NCBI GenBank assembly: GCA_934670025.1
Contig: CAKUOS010000014.1
Coordinates: 1 to 40,959, forward strand
Length of the DNA: 40,959 bases
Direction: 5' to 3'
DNA from: an uncultured Oscillospiraceae bacterium
Lineage (GTDB): Bacteria; Bacillota; Clostridia; Oscillospirales; Oscillospiraceae
Position numbers and translations under genes: made by a program
Shown: in pieces, positions 29,507 through 37,500 of the stretch
Numbering within the stretch: the first letter of the stretch is position 1
Layout: each line of letters begins with the position of its first letter
Notes under the pieces: model-generated
Seen by the model: only the letters and a program-made list of their open reading frames with translations
The model's database searches: none
Told to the model about the DNA's origin: nothing

Positions 29507-30358
29507 TTAAAACCGCGCGGCGATACGCGCATTGCCCGCCGCGGCGACCGCTTCCGCGCCTTCGCCGAGCGCACGGCGCAAAAGCGCCGCCTCGTCGAGC
29601 CCGCCCTGCACGTGCATGACGCGGTATGCGCCGGCGTCGCTGCCGCAGGCAATGTATGCGCCCGCGTCCGCGGCCTTTCTGACCGCCGCGAGCTGATACG
29701 CGAGCAGCGGCCGCAGCACCGCGTCCGGGAACCGGCCGCAGCCGATGAGATTTGCAATCGTTACGAGCGTCGGGACCCACACGGCGCCGGACTCCGCCAG
29801 CTGGCAGAGCGTCTCGTCGTGCAGATACGCGCCGTGCTCGATGGAATCGATCCCGCCGCGGAGCGCCGCACGCACCGCCGCGTCGCCGTTGGCGTGCGCC
29901 ATGACGGCAAAGCCCGCGTCGTGCGCGACGGCGATCATGTCCGAAATTTCGTCGGGTGCGAGCGTCCTGCTCGTAATGACGCCGTAATGGTCAAAGTCCA
30001 TGAGGCCCGAGATCATGATCTTGATGAAGTGCGCGCCCTGCCGCTTTGCTTCCTGCACCAGCGCGCGGTATTCCGTTAAGGTCTCAAAGCCTCTTCCGAT
30101 GAAGCCGCCGTAATGGCCGGTTTTATGGATGGGGAACGCAGGCGTGCGGTAGACAAGGCCGTATTCCGGAGCCAGACGCGCGGCCAGATCGCACACGCCC
30201 CAGCGGTCGCCGCCGTCGCGCAGATACGTATAGCCCGCGCCGCGGTATTGCTCCAGCGTCCTGCGCACCAGCGCCTCGTCCGGCTGCGCGGCGTGGCGTG
30301 CGATGGCGTCCTTCCAGTATACGCCGTCGAGGATCATGTGAATGTGGCAGTCCGTCAT
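29507..30358 (-). CDS. Amidohydrolase-family protein
   Basis: 283 residues. A metal-dependent hydrolase barrel: HIHM at residues 5-8 for two metal-binding histidines, Lys in HFIKIMISG, His in VMAHANGDAAV, His in DSIEHGAYLHDE, and the metal-binding or catalytic Asp in ACGSDAGAYRV. It lacks the N-terminal beta-sandwich of longer amidohydrolases such as imidazolonepropionase, so it is a compact form. Substrate unknown, likely a cyclic amide or peptide derivative. ATG at 30356-30358 follows AGAGGGG; an upstream in-frame extension would lie inside the HAD gene. Starts 4 nt after the HAD stop, so co-transcribed. Confidence 0.88.
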   Translation of the reverse strand: MTDCHIHMILDGVYWKDAIARHAAQPDEALVRRTLEQYRGAGYTYLRDGGDRWGVCDLAARLAPEYGLVYRTPAFPIHKTGHYGGFIGRGFETLTEYRALVQEAKRQGAHFIKIMISGLMDFDHYGVITSRTLAPDEISDMIAVAHDAGFAVMAHANGDAAVRAALRGGIDSIEHGAYLHDETLCQLAESGAVWVPTLVTIANLIGCGRFPDAVLRPLLAYQLAAVRKAADAGAYIACGSDAGAYRVMHVQGGLDEAALLRRALGEGAEAVAAAGNARIAARF

Positions 30359-30362
30359 GGTT

Positions 30363-31202
30363 TTACCCCTCTTTTCCGAGGCAGAAGCGCTCAATGGCCT
30401 TCGCCGCGCCGTCTTCGTCGCACGAATCCGTGACCGCGCCGGCAAGCGAAAGAATTTCGGGCGCGGCGTTCGCCATCGCCACGCCAAGGCCCGCCATTTC
30501 GATCATGCTCCTGTCGTTCAGCCCGTCGCCGAGCGCCATCGCCGCGGCCATCGGCACATCCAGATACTGCGCCAGCGCGGCGATGGCCTCGCCCTTGTTG
30601 GCGTGAACGTCGTTGATTTCCACGTTGCACGAGAGCGACGAGCTGACGCTCAGCGCGTCAAAGCGCGTCTGCAAATCGCCGTACAGCCGCAGCCGCAGCG
30701 CGTCGTCGGGCGTAAAGAACTGGATCTTCTGCACGCCGCGGCCGCGTTCGCGCAGCGCGGCCTTCAGCTCGTCCACCGGCGCGCGCAGCTCGCGCACCAT
30801 GCGCAGCGCGTGCGGATTGGGGATAAAAGCGGCGGCAGATTCCTGCATCGCGCGCGTCATGAGCCCCCAGTTGTCCTGATAACAGTCGTAGATCACCGGG
30901 AAGCCGTCGAGATATTCCATGATCCGCACGGCCTTTTCCATCGGGATCTCCGCCGTGCTGACGGCGCGGTCCCTGCGGATGTCATAGACCTGCGCGCCGT
31001 TGATCGTGATGGCGTAATGCAGAAACGGCAGCGTCCGGACGGCCTCGGGCATACCGCCGAAAAACCGGCCCGTGGTCGGCACGATCTCGACGCCCGCGTC
31101 GTGCGCGTCAAACAGCGCCTGCCGCGTGCGCGGCGTGAGCTCCTTGTTGGAATTGAGCAGCGTCCCGTCGAGGTCGAGCGCCAAAATTCTGATCTGTTGC
31201 AT
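30363..31202 (-). CDS. Cof-type HAD-IIB sugar-phosphate phosphatase
   Basis: 279 residues. Motif I LALDLDGTLLNSNKELT at the N-terminus, motif II Thr in IVPTTGRFFGGM, a C2-type cap (about 85-190), motif III Lys in HANKGEAIAALAQYL, and motif IV MALGDGLNDRSMIEMAG. Cof-type enzymes hydrolyse sugar phosphates, pyridoxal phosphate or flavin-related phosphates; the substrate is not fixed by sequence. Followed after 4 nt by the amidohydrolase. Its promoter is back to back with that of the ABC-F gene. Confidence 0.92.
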   Translation of the reverse strand: MQQIRILALDLDGTLLNSNKELTPRTRQALFDAHDAGVEIVPTTGRFFGGMPEAVRTLPFLHYAITINGAQVYDIRRDRAVSTAEIPMEKAVRIMEYLDGFPVIYDCYQDNWGLMTRAMQESAAAFIPNPHALRMVRELRAPVDELKAALRERGRGVQKIQFFTPDDALRLRLYGDLQTRFDALSVSSSLSCNVEINDVHANKGEAIAALAQYLDVPMAAAMALGDGLNDRSMIEMAGLGVAMANAAPEILSLAGAVTDSCDEDGAAKAIERFCLGKEG

Positions 31203-31226
31203 AGCGGAACCTTCTTTCTGCCGTTT

Positions 31227-31255
31227 ATCATAGCAAAGCGGCGCGGAAAATGCAA
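31227..31255 (-). promoter_or_regulatory. Sigma-A promoter for the Cof-HAD/amidohydrolase operon
   Basis: Minus strand: TTGCAT (31250-31255; ATGCAA on plus), 17-bp spacer, TATGAT (31227-31232). Confidence 0.7.
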
Positions 31256-31262
31256 CAAGCGC

Positions 31263-31291
31263 GTGAAATGTGCGCGCGGATGTGATAGAAT
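31263..31291 (+). promoter_or_regulatory. Promoter for the ABC-F gene
   Basis: GTGAAA (31263-31268), 17-bp spacer, TAGAAT (31286-31291), about 30 bp before the start codon. Confidence 0.6.
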
Positions 31292-31321
31292 GATGGAAAA
31301 CACTGCACCGGGAGGCTCCTT

Positions 31322-33097
31322 ATGCTCATTTCCGCGGAACATCTGTCCGTCAACTTCGGCAGCCGTCAGCTGCTGGACGATGTGGATTTTTATTTGAATG
31401 AAGGCGACAAGATCGGCGTCATCGGCATCAACGGCACCGGAAAATCGACGTTTTTGAAGATCCTGGCCGGGAACATCCCGCCCGACGGCGGCGTGCTTGC
31501 CCGCAAGCCGAATTTGCAGGTGAGCGTTCTGGCGCAGAATCCGGACATGGATCCGTCGCGGACGGTTCTCGAACAGGTCTTTGCCAGTATGCCGCCGCAG
31601 TTCCGGGAGCTGAACGAATACGAGGCCAGAGCCATGCTCACGCGCCTCGGTCTTGCGGACACGGGAAGGCTGATCGGCACGCTCTCGGGCGGCGAACGCA
31701 GAAGAGCCGCGCTGTGCGCGGCGCTCATCCACCCGGCGGACGTGCTCATCCTCGACGAGCCGACGAACCATCTCGACACCGGCATGGTGCAGTGGCTCGA
31801 GGACTGGCTCAAAAAATTCAAGGGCGGGCTCGTCATGGTCACGCACGACCGGTATTTTCTCGAGCGCGTCGTGAACCACATCACCGAACTCTCGCGCGGC
31901 AAGCTCTATCACTACGAGGCCAATTATTCGCGCTATCTTGAGCTGCGCGAACAGCGCGCGCAGATGCTCGAAGCCTCCGAACGCAAGCGGCAGTCCATCC
32001 TGCGCGTCGAGCGCGAGTGGATCCTGCGCGGCTGTCAGGCCAGAAGCACCAAGAGCAAGGAGCGCATCGACCGTTATGAGACGCTCCTCGCGCAAAAGGC
32101 GCCCGAGACGGACAGGGCCGTGCAGCTCTCGGCGGCGTCGAGCCGGCTCGGCAGGCAGATCATCACGCTCGAACACGTCAGCAAGCGCTATGACGGCCGC
32201 ACGATCTTCGAGGATTTCTCCTACGGCCTGCTGCGCACCGACCGCATCGGCATCGTCGGCCGCAACGGCGCGGGCAAATCGACGCTTTTGCGCATCTTCG
32301 CGGGCGAATTGCAGCCCGACAGCGGCACAGTGCAGCTCGGGCAGACGCTGAAGATCGGCCATTTCTCGCAGGAGGGGCGCGAACTGGACTTAAATCAGCG
32401 CGTCTATGATTTCATCCACGATATTGCCGCCGAGGTCAAAACGGACGACGGCACGTTCTCGGCCAGAACGATGCTCGAGCGCTTCCTCTTCACGCCCGAC
32501 CTTCAGCAGACGACGATCGGCCGCCTCTCGGGCGGCGAACGCCGCAGGCTGTATCTGCTGTCGGTGCTGATGGCGGCGCCGAACGTGCTGCTGCTCGACG
32601 AACCGACGAACGATCTCGACGTGACGACGCTCTCGATCCTGGAGGACTATCTGCAAACGTTTCCCGGGCCGGTCCTCGCCGTCTCGCACGACCGCTTTTT
32701 CCTGGACAAGCTGGCCGGGACGATCTTTGAGCTGCGCGACGGCCGCGTGGACGTGTTCACCGGCAACTGGTCCGACTGGGACCGCAAGCACCGCCCGGAG
32801 GAGGAAAAGAAGCCCGCGCGGCCCGAAAAGCCGCAGCCCGCGCGCGTGCGCGAAAAGAAGCTGAAATTTTCCTATCAGGAGCAGCGCGAGTTCGAGACCA
32901 TCGACGATGATCTTGCGGCGCTGGAGGCGCAGCTTGCCGCCTGCGCGCGCGAGCAGGCCGCGTGCGGCAGCGACTATGTGCGGCTTCAGGAACTGACGCA
33001 GGAGCACGACCGGCTCAGCGCGCAGCTCGACGAAAAGACAGAGCGCTGGCTCTACCTCACCGACCTCAAAGAGCGCATCGACGCGCAAAACAGCTGA
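31322..33097 (+). CDS. ABC-F family ATPase (Uup-like)
   Basis: 591 residues, two ATP-binding cassettes and no membrane segments. Cassette 1: Walker A GINGTGKST, signature LSGGERRRAAL, Walker B LILDEPTNHLD. Cassette 2: Walker A GRNGAGKST, signature LSGGERRRLYL, Walker B LLLDEPTNDLD. A charged linker of about 80 residues between them (YEANYSRYLELREQRAQMLEASERKRQSIL) is the ABC-F interdomain arm, and a C-terminal coiled coil (EQREFETIDDDLAALEAQLAA) is Uup-type. These proteins act on ribosomes during translation; some protect against antibiotics. The C-terminal coiled coil favours Uup over the resistance types. GGGAGG precedes the ATG. Confidence 0.93.
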   Translation: MLISAEHLSVNFGSRQLLDDVDFYLNEGDKIGVIGINGTGKSTFLKILAGNIPPDGGVLARKPNLQVSVLAQNPDMDPSRTVLEQVFASMPPQFRELNEYEARAMLTRLGLADTGRLIGTLSGGERRRAALCAALIHPADVLILDEPTNHLDTGMVQWLEDWLKKFKGGLVMVTHDRYFLERVVNHITELSRGKLYHYEANYSRYLELREQRAQMLEASERKRQSILRVEREWILRGCQARSTKSKERIDRYETLLAQKAPETDRAVQLSAASSRLGRQIITLEHVSKRYDGRTIFEDFSYGLLRTDRIGIVGRNGAGKSTLLRIFAGELQPDSGTVQLGQTLKIGHFSQEGRELDLNQRVYDFIHDIAAEVKTDDGTFSARTMLERFLFTPDLQQTTIGRLSGGERRRLYLLSVLMAAPNVLLLDEPTNDLDVTTLSILEDYLQTFPGPVLAVSHDRFFLDKLAGTIFELRDGRVDVFTGNWSDWDRKHRPEEEKKPARPEKPQPARVREKKLKFSYQEQREFETIDDDLAALEAQLAACAREQAACGSDYVRLQELTQEHDRLSAQLDEKTERWLYLTDLKERIDAQNS

Positions 33098-33113
33098 AAA
33101 AGCGCGGAAATAT

Positions 33114-33142
33114 TTGAAAACTCTTCCCGCCTCTGCTATAAT
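33114..33142 (+). promoter_or_regulatory. Strong sigma-A promoter of the ligase-giant protein operon
   Basis: TTGAAA (33114-33119), 17-bp spacer, perfect TATAAT (33137-33142), just past the ABC-F stop. It excludes the GTG at 33154 as a practical start. Confidence 0.85.
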
Positions 33143-33177
33143 AAACAGATCCAGTGAACGAACGGTCCGGATGTGCC

Positions 33178-34506
33178 ATGAAAGAAAAAACCGATACCGG
33201 CGCGCGTCTGCTTCAAACGCTCACAGACGTGTACCTTGCCCTGATGCTGAGCGTCTATCTGCTCTGGCCGGGACTTGGCGGCTACGAGACGATCACGGAG
33301 GCGAAGTTCCGCCTCTTTCTCGTGCTGAGTCTCGCCTGGTGCGGCCTGATGCTGCTGCTGGCGCTCGAGCTGCGGCTCACGCAGCCGCGCGGCGGAAAAC
33401 AAAAGACGGGCGGCGCCTTTGTGCTTCGCCCGTGCGAATGGCTGCTGCTCGGGTATCTGCTGTGCAGTCTCATTGCCGCGCTCGCGTCGCCGTGGCGTGC
33501 GGACACGTGGCTCGGCCTCGGCCGGCACGAGGGACTTCTGACGCTGACGGTGTATGTGCTGATCTTCCTGCTCATTGGCCGCTTTGCAAGACCGGCCGTC
33601 TGGATGCTCGACGTGTTCGGCGCGTCGATGAGCCTCAACTGTCTGCTGGCCGCCGTGCAGATGTTCGGCAAAAATCCCTTCGGGCTCTACCCGGCGGGCG
33701 TCACGTATTTTGACGCCGGCACGGCCTATACCGGCGTCTACCTCGGCACCGTCGGCAACGCCGACCTGCTGGCTGCCGTTTTGTGCGTGGCCGCGCCCGC
33801 GTTTTTCTACGGCGCGTGGAAGCTGCGCCGCCGCTGGCTGATTGCGCCGCTGGCGCTGTGCGTCTATGTCGCCGTGCGGATGGACGTTTCCGCGGGCCTG
33901 CTCGGCATCGCCGCGGGCGTGCTTCTGCCGCTGCCGCTGGCGCTTCCGAAAAAATACCGCCGCATCGCGGCGGCTGCGCTCGGCGCGGCGCTGCTTGCGA
34001 TGGCCGTGTGCGTCGCAGTTGTGCCGGGTCTGCCGGGCATTTTCGGCGAAGCGCACGCGCTTCTGCACGGCGAGGCGGACGACAGCTTCGGCTCCGGGCG
34101 CGTGTTCATCTGGCGCAGCGTCTGGCAGGCGGTGAAGGAGCAGCCGCTCTTCGGCGGCGGCCCGGATACGCTTTCGCGCCGCGTCACGGCTTATTTTGAG
34201 CGCTACGACGCGGCGCAGGGCCTCGTCATCCGGTCCGGGATCGACGCGGCGCACAACGAATACCTCAATATCCTCGCCAATCAGGGCGTGTTCGCGCTTT
34301 TGTGCTGGCTCGGGGCGCTGGGCTGCTCCGCCGTGCGGTTTGTTCGCCGCGGCGCGGAGTCTTCCGCCGTGCTGCTGTGCGGCGGCGCAGTGCTCGGCTA
34401 TTGCGTGCAGGCGTTTTTCGGCATTTCCATGTGCCTGACGACACCGTATTTTCTGATCGCATGGGCGATTTTGGAGAACAGAAGAAAAGAGGAACAGAAT
34501 CGATGA
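33178..34506 (+). CDS. O-antigen ligase/polymerase-family membrane protein
   Basis: 442 residues with about ten or more hydrophobic segments (for example VYLALMLSVYLLWPGLGGY, FRLFLVLSLAWCGLMLLLAL, VLIFLLIGRFA) and a large external loop near the C-terminus. That loop holds the Wzy_C-type signature: PLFGGGPDTLS, then DAAHNEYLNILANQGVFALL, which includes the catalytic-loop His. Members polymerise or transfer lipid-linked glycans, including to protein (PglL-type O-oligosaccharyltransferases) or lipid A; this Gram-positive has no lipid A, so polymer or protein is more likely. The start ATG has a poor ribosome site. The stop overlaps the giant protein's ATG by 4 nt (ATGA), so the two are translationally coupled. 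Confidence 0.87.
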   Translation: MKEKTDTGARLLQTLTDVYLALMLSVYLLWPGLGGYETITEAKFRLFLVLSLAWCGLMLLLALELRLTQPRGGKQKTGGAFVLRPCEWLLLGYLLCSLIAALASPWRADTWLGLGRHEGLLTLTVYVLIFLLIGRFARPAVWMLDVFGASMSLNCLLAAVQMFGKNPFGLYPAGVTYFDAGTAYTGVYLGTVGNADLLAAVLCVAAPAFFYGAWKLRRRWLIAPLALCVYVAVRMDVSAGLLGIAAGVLLPLPLALPKKYRRIAAAALGAALLAMAVCVAVVPGLPGIFGEAHALLHGEADDSFGSGRVFIWRSVWQAVKEQPLFGGGPDTLSRRVTAYFERYDAAQGLVIRSGIDAAHNEYLNILANQGVFALLCWLGALGCSAVRFVRRGAESSAVLLCGGAVLGYCVQAFFGISMCLTTPYFLIAWAILENRRKEEQNR

Positions 34507-37500
34507 AACAGCTGCTGAGAAAACTCATCTGTCTGAATCTGGCGCTCGTCCTGCTGCTGACGCTGCTGCCGGTTCCCTTCGCGGCAGAGGAAGCGAAGCC
34601 TGCGGTCTGGATTAAGATCGACGGCGTGGTCTATGACGCGACGAAGGAGCAGACGGGAAACACCTGGAGCTATCGCGGCTACGACACCTTCGGAGACCTG
34701 ACGCTGTCGGACTACACCGGCGGCGCGATCGCCACGAACCTGCAATCGCTGTATGTCTATACTAAGGGCAAATGCACGGTCACTGCTTCGGATGAAACCG
34801 CGGCCGTCGCGGCCGAAAACAGCCTGAGCGTCACCGTGCGGGATGGCACGGCGCTCTTTACCGGCGGCAAGGGCAAGCCCGCGCTGACGGCAGGCTCCGT
34901 CACGCTGAAAACGGAAAAAGGCGCTTCGCTCGAGCTTCAGGGCGGCGCGCAGGCAAACGCGGTTTCGGCAAATTATATTTATGTCCGTATGCCGGGCGAT
35001 ATCCTCGCTGTCGGCGGCGGCGTGGCGGCTTATCCAAAGGGGTATCTCGATCTGCCGCGTTATCCGACGACAAAGCTCCTGACCGGCGACAGCCGGGAGG
35101 ACTTAAAGAAAACGGAAACGTTTACCGGCGATGAGATCGCCGTCCGTCTTGTGCAGACGACGGTCAGCGCTGCATATTACGACCGCGCGTCGCAGACGGA
35201 GAAGTACCAACTGCGTGAAACACAGACGCAGGAACGCGGCGATTCTGCAAACCTGAATCCGCCCGAACCGGCCGCGTGGGACGGCTATACGTTCGTCGGC
35301 TGGGCGGACAGCCAAGATCCGGAGACCTATACGGACTGGTATCAGGCCGGTTCGACCTATGATTTTGAAGCGGATCTGACGCTTTACGCCATCCGCGAGG
35401 CAGCTGTGACCGGCGACGGCGCGACGCTGACGCTCGACGCGGGCAGCGGCACGATCGAGGGCAAAAATCTGCCGAAGACCACGCTGACGGCCGAAAAAGA
35501 GGAAAAAGACGACGGAATCTATGGAAAATTCACGCTTCCCGACGTGGAGCCGGGCAGCTATGACAAGACGTTCCTCGGCTGGTCGGAGCGCGAAGCGCTG
35601 CGCCCGGGTGAACTGACGGGCCTGTACTTTGCAGGGCAGACCGTCACGCTGAAAAGCGGCACGACGCTGTACGCCGTCTATGTGGAAAGCTACGCCATAA
35701 ACAACAAGGAGCGCTGCATCCTGCTGGCAAACGGCGGCGCGACGGCCTCCGGTGCGCCGGGCTACGTCCTCGACCTGACCGCGGCGGCGGAAAGCCGCCC
35801 GGAGGCGAAGACGCTCTTCACAAGAGACGGCTTCATGCTGAGCGGCTGGAACACGCAGCCCGACGGCAGCGGCGCGAGCTACGGCAGCGACCGCCTCCGC
35901 TATGCATCCGCGCTGCCCGGCGCGCTTTATGCGCAGTGGGAGAAGCGGCCTGCCTCGGGCGTGCTCTATCACGGCAACGGAAGCGACACCTTCGGCGGCG
36001 CAGCGGAGACGGTCTGGGTCGAACGCCCGGCGGATGGCCTCGCCGACCTCGGCGATCAGGGCTTCCGGCGTTCGTATTGTACCTTCCTCGGCTGGAGCAC
36101 GAGTCCGACAGGCTTCCCGGAGAAGGAAATCGAAGTCCCGGAGGGAGAACTTGTCGAACTTTACGCCGTCTGGGGCTTCAACGCCATAGCGACCTACGGA
36201 AACTTCCAATGGATCGCCGGGCCGGTGCAGCTCGGCAGCGAGAGCGGCGCGACCCAGACGGGCGCGTCCGGAAGCGGCTGGAAGTATGATTCGAGAGTAT
36301 TTCTGGATGCCGGCTACCCCGGCGGCGCGATCCGCACGACGAACGACCTGTATCTCTACGTCAGCGGCGACGTCCGCGCCGAATCCATCACCTGCGGCGG
36401 AACCTGCTTCATCGAGTTTGCCGACAACGCAAGCCTCACCGTCACCGGCACGGACTACGGCATCACGGCAAAACAGGTGCAGGTCGGCCGCTTCGGAAAG
36501 CTGACCGCCTCGGGCGGTACTGCGGCCGTCAGCGGTACGGTGCAGACGACGGCAAACCTGACGGAATGCTCCAAAAATCAGGGGGATATCAAAAGCGGCG
36601 CAGAAAATACCGTCCGCACAGGCGCGGATGAGGCGTCTTCACGTCTCACCGGACACTATAACGGCGAAAAGTGGCTGTGCGTCGAGGGAAAAACCATCAC
36701 CGTTACCTACGTGAACGGCAGCAGCCGCGACCCGCAGACGCAGAAGCTCCTCCACGCGGGCGTGCGCATCGACCGCACCCCGGCGCCGCAGGACGGCAGG
36801 ACGTTCATGGGCTGGGCGCTGACTTCGTCGGGCAGCGGCACATATTATTATGAGGGCGATACCTATGCCATTCCCGCCGCGGCCAGCAGCGTCACATTCT
36901 ACGCGCAGTGGTCGGCGGCAGGGGATCAGATGATCTACCTGAGCGCGGGCAGCGGCACCGTAAACGGCGCCGGCAGCACGACGATGAAGCCCGGCGCGGA
37001 CGGCCGGTACAAACTGCCCGAGGCAAAGGGCAGCACGCTCTTCCTCGGCTGGATGCAGGTCCCGTATACCGGCGCGTTCCCCGGCTGGAACAATCTTCAT
37101 GCCCCGGAATTTGACCGTTCGCGCGATCTGATCGAGAATAACGCCCTGCTCTGGCCGGGCGAAAGCTATGATCTCGAACCCGGCACGGCGCTCGTCGCGG
37201 TGTGGAACAAAAATAATATGGGCAGCGGCAGCTACCATGTCTGCAAGGGCAACGGCGGCCGCACACGGGCAGATTCCCCGGTTGCGCTCGTTCATGTGTA
37301 TGCCTCCGATACCAATCTGCTTACCTATATCGGCATGGAAAAGGAAGGCTATTTCCTGACCGGCTGGCGCGCGGAAAACGGCGGTAAGCTCTATGAGATC
37401 GGCGACGCGGTCAATGTCGGCGGGCAGCGATTTGCCGCCCAGTGGCAGTCGAAGCAGACCGGCGCGGCGATGCTCTACGGCGGACTCGGCAGAACGAGTA

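Noticed and set aside
33154..33177. GTG start for the ligase-family gene
   Set aside because: It would leave only a few nucleotides of leader after the TATAAT promoter; the ATG at 33178 is more plausible.
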